Of a stretch of DNA of 64,000 nucleotides, positions 7,816-15,862 are shown in pieces. Each line of letters begins with the position of its first letter. Within the stretch, counting starts at the first letter, position 1. The notes below the pieces were generated by a model. It did no database searches and had not been told where the DNA came from. It saw only the letters and a list, made by a program, of their open reading frames with translations. The stretch lies in contig NZ_SRLB01000001.1 of assembly GCF_004745635.1 (NCBI RefSeq), forward strand, positions 523,501-587,500, in the 5' to 3' direction. Both the position numbers and the translations under genes were made by a program. The stretch is from Methylobacterium nonmethylotrophicum. Its GTDB lineage: Bacteria > Pseudomonadota > Alphaproteobacteria > Rhizobiales > Beijerinckiaceae.

Positions 7816-9249
7816 ATGACGGACGACGCCAACCTGACCGTGAAGGCGATGATGCACCGCGCCCTGGAGAGCACCGGCCCGGCCGCCGTCCTGGCCTTCG
7901 CCGCCGAGATGACGAAGCCGAAGAGCGGCTGGAAGGGGCCGCGCAAGCTGTCCCGGGAACAGGCGCTGGCGGCGACGCGCACCGTGACGTCGATGTTGCG
8001 GCGCTTCGGGCTGCAGCCGACCAAGGTGCTCGTGGGGGCGGGGCGCGCGAGCCAGTCGAGCGCGACGGGCCGGTTCTACCTGACCGACCCGGAGATGGCC
8101 GGGGCCGAGGTCACGAAGCGGCTGGCCACCGGCATCGGCGCCCATGTCGACCACGTGAAGGCCATCGCGCGCCACGCCCGTCAAAAGGGGCACGCCGTCG
8201 ACGAAGGGGCGTTGCTCGCCGAACTGGCGGAGGCGGTCGGTGTCTTCCTGGAGCCGTTCCGCGCCGAGCCCGACCTCGAACCGAACGCGGAGCTCGCCGG
8301 TGACATCAACCGGATCGCGGACCATCTCGCGAACCCCGGTCGCCGGTTCGAGCTCGCCCGGTTCCTGGCCGAGGCGCGGAGGCTGGAACTCGGGTTCGAC
8401 CGCGCGTCCGGCGAGATGGTCTTCCACGGACCGGCCGCTTCCATGCACGACGGCGGCAACACGCCGGTGATCCCGCTGCTGACCCGGATGGTGGCGCACG
8501 CCGAGGCGACCTTGTTCCGGGGTGAATGGGAGGACGGCGAGGAGAACGTGCTGTTCTTCGCCCGCCCCAAGCTGACGCCGTTGGGCCGCACGCATGGCGC
8601 GATCTGCCAGGAAGTAGGTCTCGGGGTGGTCGCGGACCCGGACCGACGTGGCGGCCTGAGGATGGTCTTCACGCTGGACCCAGTGACCTACGTCGGGGAG
8701 CCCGGTCCGGCCGCCGAGGGCGATGCCTGGGACAAGGCCGGCTATGCCCGGTTCCTTCGGTTCGGCGCCTACCCGACCCCCGGTGACGTCGACCGCCTCG
8801 CCGAGGGCTGCCTGTTCTTCGAGGCGGCAGCGCCGGACCGGTACGATTGCGAGGAGTTCAGGGCCTTCCACGAGCAGGTGGTCGCCGAGTGGGAGCCCGG
8901 GGACGAGGAGCGCCTCTCGGGGCGCCGGCACCTGCCGGTGACGCCCGAGACCTGCCGGTTGCTCCTGGTCGACGACGGCCGAACCGCGTTCGGCATCTGG
9001 CGCTCCTTCGCCGAGATCCCGGAGCCGACGGTGCTGCCGCGGGACGCCGAGGACGATGCCGGCGTCGTGTCGAGGACCGTGCGGGCGAGGTTCGCGGCAC
9101 TGCTCTACGCCGATGCCGAGCCCTCGGTCGCGGGTCTCCTCGGGGCCGAGGCGGGGAGGCGGTGCGAGGCGCTCGACGCGTTCCTCATGAAGTCGGCCAC
9201 CGGCCTGCGCCGCCGGAAGCTGGAGTTCAGGGCGCGCATGCGGCGGTGA
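7816..9249 (+). CDS. Hypothetical protein (478 aa) next to Argonaute
   Basis: A long rightward gene starting at ATG 7816, chosen because GGAGAG lies seven bases upstream; the open frame extends further back without comparable support. The product is acidic and begins MTDDANLTVKAMMHRALES. It contains a basic patch (GWKGPRKLSREQALAATRT) in the first 60 residues and ends in the basic tail RRRKLEFRARMRR. No domain is recognised and there is no signal peptide or membrane helix. It precedes the Argonaute gene by about 195 bases in the same direction, with a strong hairpin between, so it could be a partner or a separately controlled unit. Some AGG codons occur, as in neighbouring island genes. Confidence 0.75.
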   Translation: MTDDANLTVKAMMHRALESTGPAAVLAFAAEMTKPKSGWKGPRKLSREQALAATRTVTSMLRRFGLQPTKVLVGAGRASQSSATGRFYLTDPEMAGAEVTKRLATGIGAHVDHVKAIARHARQKGHAVDEGALLAELAEAVGVFLEPFRAEPDLEPNAELAGDINRIADHLANPGRRFELARFLAEARRLELGFDRASGEMVFHGPAASMHDGGNTPVIPLLTRMVAHAEATLFRGEWEDGEENVLFFARPKLTPLGRTHGAICQEVGLGVVADPDRRGGLRMVFTLDPVTYVGEPGPAAEGDAWDKAGYARFLRFGAYPTPGDVDRLAEGCLFFEAAAPDRYDCEEFRAFHEQVVAEWEPGDEERLSGRRHLPVTPETCRLLLVDDGRTAFGIWRSFAEIPEPTVLPRDAEDDAGVVSRTVRARFAALLYADAEPSVAGLLGAEAGRRCEALDAFLMKSATGLRRRKLEFRARMRR

Positions 9250-9378
9250 CATCGAGGCCGGCGCACTTCCAATTTTTCGGCGGATCCCCCAGCGTCGAGC
9301 GAATCGCGTGTCTTTCGCCAACCCGGCCAGGGCGTTGCGGGGCATGCCGGGCTGCGCCGCCCGGCGGACGTTTCGGCT

Positions 9379-9416
9379 GTGGACGGCCCGCGCGCGGTCG
9401 CGCTCGGGCCGTCCAC
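9379..9416 (+). terminator. 12-bp GC-rich hairpin before the Argonaute gene
   Basis: Perfect arms gtggacggcccg (9379-9390) and cgggccgtccac (9405-9416) enclose a 14-base loop. There is no T-run after it, so it is either a weak or Rho-assisted terminator of the 478-aa gene or a regulatory structure in the Argonaute leader, which begins 28 bases later. Confidence 0.4.
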
Positions 9417-9444
9417 GCACCGGGGCCGTGGCCTATGGTCGAGC

Positions 9445-11763
9445 ATGGCATTCCGAGCAGGAGCGAGGCGCGAACCCCGCCTCGCGTTGAACGCGGTCCG
9501 CATCGTCATCCCCGCCGGCACCATCCCGGCGGCGATGGTCCCCTATGACCGGGACACGCTCTACCGGCTCCTGGACCGGGACCCTCAGGACGTCCACGCG
9601 CTCCGGATGGAGAACGAGTTGGCGGTCGTGCCGCTCGTCCCCGACGCCGACCTCCCCGCGGCGAGACAAGCGCTGAGGGCTGCGGATCACCCCAACCTGG
9701 TTGCGGGTCTCGCCCGGGAGGCCGTGCTGCGGGAAGTGATGACACGTGCCGACAGGGGTTACCGCATCACCCGGCGACGCCCGCTCGTCGTCGAGGCGGG
9801 AGGGGTGGGAACCGAGAACGTTCTTCCACCGGAACTCGGCCTGCCGGAATGGCTGAAGAGGCGGCTCGTGCTGGAGTTCGACGTCCGGACCCTGGTTTCG
9901 CGCGGCGTCGTCCAGGTCGTGCTGACTTGCTCGCATCGCCTGAGGACCTTCATCGACGCCCCCGTCTCGGAACTCCGCGAGATCGGGGTGCCGCTGGCCG
10001 GCAAGGCGGTATCGACCCTGCAGGAGGTCGCGGATCCCAAGCTCGCCGACCGCCTGGGTTACGCCGGCCGCATCCTTTCCGTCGACGACGACGGAACCCT
10101 GACGCTGGAGGATCATGGCGACGGTTCGGGAACCGTCCCGGACGGCGAGCTCTACCTCGAACCGTCGCGCGCGAACTTCGCCGCCGTGGTCGCGGCGCTG
10201 ACCCAGGGGCGAGCTTCGGACGTCCTGAAGGCGCTGGCCGACATCGAGGCCAAGTGGCACGGCGGCGGCGTCACGCGCGACACGGTCGGGAAAACCATCG
10301 CCTGGCTGAGGCGCTGCGAGGGTCTGACCCTCGCGGATGGCGTGCCGATGGAACTCGGCGCCCTGCTCGACCAGTCGGTGAAGGGAGCCGGCTTCCCGGA
10401 CGTCGACGTCTTCCCCAAGCCGAAGCTGTCGTTCAGCCCGGGCGGCATGAGGGAGAACCGTTGGGCGCAGAGGGAACTGGACGAGACGGGCCCCTACGAC
10501 CGCGAGAGCTTCCCGCTGAAGAAGTTGAGGATCGCGGTCGTCTTCGAACCCGCCTTCCGCAGGAATATCGCGGGGATCGTGGAGGGCTTCCTGTACGGTC
10601 TCCCCGACGTGCGCAGCCAGGGCACGAGCCCGCTGGCCCCGCATCCGACCGGCTTGGTAGGCCGGTTCCGCCTCGACGAGCCTCAGGTCGGCTATTTCCC
10701 CGCCGCCGGCGACAGGGGGGAGGACTACGCGGAAGCGGCCCGGGCGGCGATTGCCGACGCGTCCGACCGGGACGAGCAATGGGACCTGGCGCTCCTGCAG
10801 GTGTCCCGCGAGTGGAAGGAGCGTCCCTACGAGGATAGCCCCTACTGGATGGGCAAGGCGGCATTCCTCAAGCAGGGCACCGTCGTCCAGGCGCTCTCCA
10901 CCGAGACCTTGGCGATGGAAGACCTGCCCTACGCCATGGCCCTGGCGAACGTGGCGCTCGGGGTCTACGCGAAGCTCGGGGGGCGACCTTGGCTCCTGCC
11001 GGCGTCGCGAGGGGATGCCCACGAGTTCGTCTTCGGCCTGGGCTCCCACGTGGAGAAGCAAGGACGACGCGGAGCGGGCCAACGGGTCGTGGGCATCGCG
11101 ACGATGTTCACGGCGCAGGGCGAGTTCGTTCTCGACAGCAGGACCGCGTCGGTCGGCTACGAAGGCTTGCCCGACGCGCTCAGGACCGTGGTCGTCGACG
11201 CGATCCGGCGGGTCCGGAGCGAGGAAAGGTGGCGACCCGACGATCCTGTCCGTTTGATCTTCCATGCATTCACCCAATTGGGCCGCGAGAGCGCGGACGC
11301 CGTCGTCGAGGCGGTGAAGGGGCTCGGCCTCTCGCGGATGGATTTCGCGTTCCTGCATGTCGTCGAGGACCATCCGTTCACGGTCTTCGACCTCGAAGCG
11401 GAGAAGGACCACAAGGCCCCGCTCGCGCCCGAGCGAGGCCAAACCATCGCGTTGGGCGACCGCGAGTGGTTGGTGACGCTGACCGGCCGAAAGGAGGTCA
11501 AGGGCAGCCGGCAGGGTCTGCCTGACCCGATCCTGCTGCGCCTGCATCGACGCTCGACCTACTCCGACATGGAGGCATTGAGCCGTCAGGTCTCGGACTT
11601 CGCCTGCCATTCCTGGCGGACCTTCATGCCGGCGCGGCTGCCCGTCACCCTGGGATACGCCGACCAGATCGCGCGGCAGCTTGCCGGGCTCGAACGCACC
11701 CCGGGCTGGGACCGCGATGCGGTCGCCGGCAGCCGCGTCATGAGGCGACCGTGGTTCCTGTGA
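9445..11763 (+). CDS. Long prokaryotic Argonaute, apparently catalytically inactive
   Basis: A 772-residue PIWI-family protein. The C-terminal half shows the Argonaute MID/PIWI pattern: a Rossmann-like LRIAVVFEP start, the 5'-phosphate pocket signature YWMGKAAFLKQG (about 467-478) followed by a Gln four residues later, and AKLGGRPW (about 509-516). The N-terminal half is long enough for N and PAZ-like regions, so this is a long rather than short pAgo. Active Argonautes have Asp in a GID-like strand and in an HRDG-like turn; here these read VFGLGSH (about 529) and FHAFTQLG (about 606), so slicing is probably lost. Such proteins use guides to sense invader nucleic acid and act through a partner, here the overlapping nuclease gene. 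I chose ATG 9445 because the upstream part of the frame spans the hairpin; 9535 is an alternative. Confidence 0.8.
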   Translation: MAFRAGARREPRLALNAVRIVIPAGTIPAAMVPYDRDTLYRLLDRDPQDVHALRMENELAVVPLVPDADLPAARQALRAADHPNLVAGLAREAVLREVMTRADRGYRITRRRPLVVEAGGVGTENVLPPELGLPEWLKRRLVLEFDVRTLVSRGVVQVVLTCSHRLRTFIDAPVSELREIGVPLAGKAVSTLQEVADPKLADRLGYAGRILSVDDDGTLTLEDHGDGSGTVPDGELYLEPSRANFAAVVAALTQGRASDVLKALADIEAKWHGGGVTRDTVGKTIAWLRRCEGLTLADGVPMELGALLDQSVKGAGFPDVDVFPKPKLSFSPGGMRENRWAQRELDETGPYDRESFPLKKLRIAVVFEPAFRRNIAGIVEGFLYGLPDVRSQGTSPLAPHPTGLVGRFRLDEPQVGYFPAAGDRGEDYAEAARAAIADASDRDEQWDLALLQVSREWKERPYEDSPYWMGKAAFLKQGTVVQALSTETLAMEDLPYAMALANVALGVYAKLGGRPWLLPASRGDAHEFVFGLGSHVEKQGRRGAGQRVVGIATMFTAQGEFVLDSRTASVGYEGLPDALRTVVVDAIRRVRSEERWRPDDPVRLIFHAFTQLGRESADAVVEAVKGLGLSRMDFAFLHVVEDHPFTVFDLEAEKDHKAPLAPERGQTIALGDREWLVTLTGRKEVKGSRQGLPDPILLRLHRRSTYSDMEALSRQVSDFACHSWRTFMPARLPVTLGYADQIARQLAGLERTPGWDRDAVAGSRVMRRPWFL

Positions 11764-13025
11764 GCGACGGGCCGACCGTCGCCGCCGTTCGGGCCGGTCT
11801 CGTCGCGGCTTGCGCGGTGAACGGCGACGCGCCGCTCTTGCTGGCGTTCCGCTCGTTCGTCCTCGACGACCACGATCCGCTCGCCGGCCTCGCCTCCCGG
11901 GCGGCGGAGGCGTTCGGCAAGCCCGGGGAGCGGTCGGCCCGGCATGTCGCGACGCTCGGTTACGCGGCCGCGGCCCGGCGATTGCCCGACGCCTTGGCAC
12001 CCGTCCTCGCGGACGGCATCCGGTGGATCGCCGAACGGCCATGGCATCGTCCGCTGCGGGAGGCGACGCTGGAGGTCGACGGGGTCTCCATGCTGGGCGT
12101 GGCGCTCGGATCGCGCGGATGTGACGACGCACTCCTACCCCCGCTCGCCGAGCTCGCCGTGAAAAGCGCCGGGATGAAGACGTTGTCGCCGCTCAACCGG
12201 TCCCTGGTGGCGGCGGCGGCACATGTCATGGGTGCGCCGGGCCGGCCCGACCTGTCGGTGATGATGCCCGAAGTGCGGGTGGCCCTCGCCGATCTCGCGC
12301 TGATGCCCTTGGACGAGGCAAGCGGACCGCCTGCCTGGCGCGCCGCCATGCGGTACGTGCCCGGGGATGGCGGTCCCGCCCGGGCGCCGCTCGCGCTCCG
12401 GGCGTTCGACGCCTTGTGCGACCGCAACATGCCGGCGCGGCTCGGGCGCCTGGAGCCCCAGGACGTGGTGCGCGTGCTGGAAGGCATCGTCCGCTCGTTC
12501 CAATCCTGGACATGGGAGGACCGTCCCCGGACACCGAACTCGACCGCGGTCAAATGGCACGTCGAGAACGAGTACCACGTCCAGAACCTGCTCTGGGCGG
12601 TGCTGGCGCCGCTATTCCCCGACCTCCGAGCCGAGGAGTACGCCGCGCCGGTCGGGCACAAGAACCCCCGCATGGACCTGACCATCCCGAGCCTGCGGCT
12701 CGTGGTCGAGGTCAAGTTCATCAGGGCCGGCAAGAGCTTCGCGGACATCCTGGAGGAGATCGCCGCGGATCACACCCTCTACGGGCAGGACGGTCGATGG
12801 GACGTGCTGATCCCGTTCATATGGGACGATTCCCGTCGGGTCGAACAGCACGCGACCCTGCTCCAGGGGCTGAGGGTCATGCCGATGGTCCACGATGCCG
12901 TCGTGATGCCCCGTCCCGGCAAGATGGATCCGGCGGCGACCCCCTCGTCGCCCCGGCGGCGCAAGAAGGGCGCCGCCACGGGCGCGCCGGCATCGGCGCC
13001 GAAGCCGGCGCGCCGGCGCTCCTGA
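11751..13025 (+). CDS. PD-(D/E)XK nuclease, probable Argonaute effector
   Basis: A 424-residue protein whose start overlaps the end of the Argonaute gene. GTG 11751 has GAGG five bases upstream; GTG 11760 overlaps the stop as GTGA and is an alternative. The C-terminal third holds a restriction-endonuclease-like core: E274 in VENEYHVQN, D309 in RMDLTIP, and E320-V-K322, a D-x10-E-x-K pattern. The first 250 residues are helical and unrecognised. A basic Pro/Ala/Lys tail (PRRRKKGAATGAPASAPK...) ends the protein and may bind nucleic acid. Long inactive pAgos of the B type are known to be co-encoded with nuclease effectors that destroy cell DNA on activation; the coupling here fits that arrangement. 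Confidence 0.75.
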   Translation: MVPVSDGPTVAAVRAGLVAACAVNGDAPLLLAFRSFVLDDHDPLAGLASRAAEAFGKPGERSARHVATLGYAAAARRLPDALAPVLADGIRWIAERPWHRPLREATLEVDGVSMLGVALGSRGCDDALLPPLAELAVKSAGMKTLSPLNRSLVAAAAHVMGAPGRPDLSVMMPEVRVALADLALMPLDEASGPPAWRAAMRYVPGDGGPARAPLALRAFDALCDRNMPARLGRLEPQDVVRVLEGIVRSFQSWTWEDRPRTPNSTAVKWHVENEYHVQNLLWAVLAPLFPDLRAEEYAAPVGHKNPRMDLTIPSLRLVVEVKFIRAGKSFADILEEIAADHTLYGQDGRWDVLIPFIWDDSRRVEQHATLLQGLRVMPMVHDAVVMPRPGKMDPAATPSSPRRRKKGAATGAPASAPKPARRRS

Positions 13026-13089
13026 TCCCCGCAGCCCGGGGACGTCCGACCGGCTTGGCAAGCGACGATCCGTAAGCCATTGCCTGGAC

Positions 13090-13887
13090 ATGAACCGCCC
13101 CTACACCCTCTACCTCGACGAGACCGGCAACCGCCATCCGGACAAGCGCCCCGACACAGGCCGCGAGGGACGCGACTGGTTCGCGTTCGGCGGCGTGCTG
13201 GTGCGCGGCGAGGACAACGACGCGGCCCGCGGCCTCGTCGAGGACTTCGCCGCGAGATGGAAGCTGAAGGGCCCGGCCCACCTGACGGACATGCGCTCCG
13301 AGAAGAAGGCGTTCGCGTGGCTTGAGCGACGCAGCCAGGCCGAGCGCGACGCGTTCTGGTCCGATTGGAAGGACGTACTGGTCGGCGCGCCCGTGATCGG
13401 CCTCGGCTGCGTCATCGACCGGCCCCGCTACCTCGCGCGCGGCTACCTGGAGAAGCACGGCAACGACCGCTGGCTGCTGTGCAGGAGCGCCTTCGACATC
13501 ACCCTCGAACGGGCCGCGAAGATCGCGAAGAGGGAGGACCGGAAGCTGCACGTCGTGTTCGAGGCCGATCCCAGCTTCAACAGGACCGTGGTCGGATACT
13601 TCGAGAACCTGAAGGAGAACGGGCTCGCCTTCGACCAGGGAACCAGCGGCAAGTACGAGCCGATGCCGAAGGAGGAGTTCGCCGCAATCCTGGGCCGCAT
13701 CCAGTACAAGCCGAAGGCGTTCCCGCTGCTGCAGATCGCGGACAGCTACGTCTACGCGATGGCCAGGAACGGGTATGACAAGAAGTTCGACCTCTACAGG
13801 CACATCCGGGATCACGCCCGGATCGCCGACTTCGCCTTCCCGGGCGAGGGCCGGAAGATCGGCGTGAAATACTACTGCTTCGACTAG
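13090..13887 (+). CDS. DUF3800 family protein
   Basis: A 265-residue protein with the DUF3800 opening TLYLDETGN (D10-E11), a conserved FAFGGVLV strand, and a later acidic/LQIADSYVYA segment. DUF3800 proteins are thought to have an RNase H-like fold with acidic residues that could bind metal, and they are often found beside defence or mobile genes; their activity is not established. The gene follows the nuclease by 64 bases in the same direction, so it may belong to the same transcript. It ends just before a hairpin whose U-run works only for leftward transcription. Confidence 0.8.
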   Translation: MNRPYTLYLDETGNRHPDKRPDTGREGRDWFAFGGVLVRGEDNDAARGLVEDFAARWKLKGPAHLTDMRSEKKAFAWLERRSQAERDAFWSDWKDVLVGAPVIGLGCVIDRPRYLARGYLEKHGNDRWLLCRSAFDITLERAAKIAKREDRKLHVVFEADPSFNRTVVGYFENLKENGLAFDQGTSGKYEPMPKEEFAAILGRIQYKPKAFPLLQIADSYVYAMARNGYDKKFDLYRHIRDHARIADFAFPGEGRKIGVKYYCFD

Positions 13888-13892
13888 AAACG

Positions 13893-13915
13893 AAAAAACC
13901 GAGGCGATGCCTCGG
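13893..13915 (-). terminator. Intrinsic terminator for leftward transcription
   Basis: Minus-strand hairpin CCGAGGC-ATC-GCCTCGG (13915-13899) followed by TTTTTT (13898-13893). It ends either the candidate small RNA or the TIR transcript, and insulates the rightward Argonaute block on its other side. Confidence 0.7.
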
Positions 13916-13962
13916 CTTGTCGCGGCCCCCATGCGGTGAGCCTAAGAGGCTTGCGGCCTCGG
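13893..13962 (-). ncRNA. Candidate small RNA (about 70 nt)
   Basis: On the minus strand a perfect TTGACA (13996-13991) is followed after 16 bases by a weak -10 (TAATTC, 13974-13969), and about 50 bases beyond the expected start lies an ideal intrinsic terminator with six U residues. The transcript would carry a 5' stem gaggc/gcctc and the terminator stem. No protein frame fits. The terminator could instead serve the TIR gene, whose stop is 255 bases upstream, so the small-RNA reading is provisional. Confidence 0.35.
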
Positions 13963-14170
13963 AGAGGAGAATTAGTTCGGGCCATGCGAATGTCAAGCGG
14001 GCATCCCTGCACGAGGCGGCCTCCGTCACGGTCGGCGATGCGCCCCTCCCAGGGTGCGTGCTGACTTGCGGGAGGGCTGCCCGGTCCAGCCTCGAATACC
14101 GCATGGGAAGCCCTGCGGTTCGGAGAGGTAGCCGCCCTTCAAGTCGGGGCGCCAGGCCCCCGATCCGGTC

Positions 14171-14899
14171 CTACCCGGCCGCGCGGCTCCGCGCCAGACG
14201 CTTGCCCTTGGCCGTCGTCGCGCCGGCACCCACCTTCGCCGGGGCCTTCCGGCCGCCCTTGGCGGGAGCGGGCCGCTTCTTGGGCGCGGGCGCGGCAGCG
14301 GATCGCGTCGTCTCGGCGGGCCGGGACGGGGCCGTTCCCGGAGGCCTGGCCCGCACGGCCTTGACGGTCCCCTTGATGCCCTCGGCCACGTCCGCGAAGG
14401 CATGGTCCATCGACCGCCAGTCGCTCACCGGCCGGCCGTCGCGCGGAAGAACCTTGAGGTCGGATGCCCCGGTATCCTTCCAGGCGCAGGGCCGGACGAC
14501 GACGACGACGACCCGCATGAAGCCCCTGGCCCGCCGGCCCATGGCCCGCTTGTACTCCATCTGGCACCAGCGACTGGCGATGTACTCCGGGCTCATCAGC
14601 GCGACGAAGATGTCCGCCGCGCGCAGCTTGCGCGAGATCTCGGTGTTCAGCTTGTCCCCGGCTTCCATCTCGCCGTCGAACCAGGCCTCGACCTCGTCGC
14701 GCTTCAACTGGGCGAGGTGGACCTGAAGCTTCGCCTGCTGGACCGCGTTCGCGTGGCAGTACGAGACGAAGATCCGCACCTTCGCCTTCCTGGGCTTCGG
14801 CTCCGCTGCCTCGGGGGGCGCCGAGGCACGCGCGGCCGGTGTCGCCCTCCTGCCGGGCGGCTTCGCCTTCGCGGTCCCCGTCGCTGGTTTCACGGTCAC
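14171..14899 (-). CDS. TIR-domain protein with histone H1-like basic tail
   Basis: TIR domains of bacterial defence systems usually cleave NAD+ or make cyclic ADP-ribose signals. Counting from the chosen start, the domain runs from about 38 to 160: RIFVSYCHAN (strand A), EAWFDGEMEAGDKL (BB-loop region), DIFVALMSPEYIASRWCQMEY with the expected catalytic Glu at 115. The last 60 residues are a Pro/Ala/Lys/Arg tail (KKRPAPAKGGRKAPAK...) resembling histone H1 C-termini, probably binding DNA or RNA. The GTG at 14899 has GAGGGG six bases upstream; an in-frame TTG at 14926 is the longer alternative. It faces the KfrA-like gene across the palindrome at 15045-15070. No partner sensor is fused to it, so an external trigger is expected. 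Confidence 0.75.
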   Translation of the reverse strand: MTVKPATGTAKAKPPGRRATPAARASAPPEAAEPKPRKAKVRIFVSYCHANAVQQAKLQVHLAQLKRDEVEAWFDGEMEAGDKLNTEISRKLRAADIFVALMSPEYIASRWCQMEYKRAMGRRARGFMRVVVVVVRPCAWKDTGASDLKVLPRDGRPVSDWRSMDHAFADVAEGIKGTVKAVRARPPGTAPSRPAETTRSAAAPAPKKRPAPAKGGRKAPAKVGAGATTAKGKRLARSRAAG

Positions 14900-14965
14900 G
14901 GCAGCCCCCTCGAACGCGGCGGCCAAGTTCGGGACTCAAGTCCTATGGCCCCGTTTTGTTCCGCT

Positions 14966-14996
14966 CGCCCAGGTCTTCGGCCCGCCCAGGTCTTCG
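14966..14996 (+). repeat. Two tandem 14-bp copies, 17-bp period
   Basis: cgcccaggtcttcg occurs at 14966-14979 and 14983-14996, between the TIR and KfrA-like genes. The 17-bp period places copies on nearly opposite helix faces. It may be a local duplication or a protein-binding pair. Confidence 0.4.
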
Positions 14997-15044
14997 ACCC
15001 GGACGATGGGAACCGGCCACGCCGTACGAACCGCTCGCGCACAG

Positions 15045-15070
15045 GGTAGCGGGTAGCGCTACCCGCTACC
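15045..15070. promoter_or_regulatory. Perfect 26-bp palindrome, candidate operator of the KfrA-like gene
   Basis: Arms ggtagcgggtagc and gctacccgctacc are perfect complements with no spacer. It lies 97 bases before the KfrA-like start and between that gene and the leftward TIR gene. KfrA proteins bind inverted repeats in their own promoters. A half-conserved copy lies at 7408-7433. Confidence 0.6.
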
Positions 15071-15166
15071 TGCCCGCGGAGTCGCGCTTCCGCGCTCCCG
15101 CGGGGCCCGCCCGCAGCGCCCGCTTAACCTCCCTCGGTCATGCTTCCCGCACCCAGGGGAGCGCCC

Positions 15167-15859
15167 ATGCCGTCCGAGTTCACCGTCTTCCTCGTCGCCG
15201 ACGCCCTGCTCGCCAAGGGCGAGCGCCCGAGCCTGCGCAAGATGCGCGAGGCCCTCCCCACCGGCGGCTCCCCGCGCGAGGTCTGCAAGCACCTGCGCGC
15301 CTGGCGCAAGAAGCGCGGCTACGACCCCAAGCTCGAACCGACCGACATGTCGAAGGCGATGAAAGCCGCCGGCCTCGCCCTCGCCACGGACCTCTGGAAG
15401 CAGGCCAAGCGAGAGGCCACCCAGGCCTTCTCCCGCGAGCGCGAGGCCGCCGAGGCCACGGCCGCCGACGACAAGCAGGACCGCGAACACCTGCTCGGGA
15501 TGGTCGAGACCCTGCAGGCGGAAAACGCCGCGCTCGCCGTCCGGGCCAAGGCCGCCGAGAACGAGGCCGCCCGCGTCCAGGCCAGGCTCGCCAAGGTCGA
15601 GAACCAGCTCGACCGCTTCCGGGCCGAGGAGTTCTGGGACCGCGTGATGCAGGAGATAGCCGAACTCCTGACCGAGCGCGGCCCGCTGACGCCGACCGAG
15701 ATCCTGCCGGAGCTCAGGGCCGTGACGCTGCGCGGCGCCACCCTGCACAAGGAGCCCCTCACGCCGGGCACGCTCAAGAAGAAAATGGACGTCCGCGTCT
15801 TCCACGGTCGCTACTTCGAGCCGCGCGACGAGGGCCGATACGCCCGCAGGGCAGGCTGA
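15167..15859 (+). CDS. KfrA-like DNA-binding coiled-coil protein
   Basis: A 230-residue protein with an N-terminal KfrA-type helix-turn-helix region (residues about 5-60: FTVFLVADALLAKGERPSLRKMREAL, then SPREVCKHLRAWRKKRGY) followed by a long alanine/glutamate-rich coiled coil (about 75-165) and a C-terminal globular part. KfrA proteins are plasmid or mobile-element repressors that also take part in partition. ATG 15167 has AGGGGA six bases upstream. The palindrome at 15045-15070 is the obvious candidate operator. The stop is three bases from the stop of the convergent histidine kinase, marking the island edge. Confidence 0.7.
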   Translation: MPSEFTVFLVADALLAKGERPSLRKMREALPTGGSPREVCKHLRAWRKKRGYDPKLEPTDMSKAMKAAGLALATDLWKQAKREATQAFSREREAAEATAADDKQDREHLLGMVETLQAENAALAVRAKAAENEAARVQARLAKVENQLDRFRAEEFWDRVMQEIAELLTERGPLTPTEILPELRAVTLRGATLHKEPLTPGTLKKKMDVRVFHGRYFEPRDEGRYARRAG

Positions 15860-15862
15860 AGG

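Noticed and set aside
9445..11763. PIWI-RE family assignment
   Set aside because: The protein has the ordinary MID pocket and AKLGG motifs and a pAgo-like length, and no helicase or DUF3962-type partner is present.
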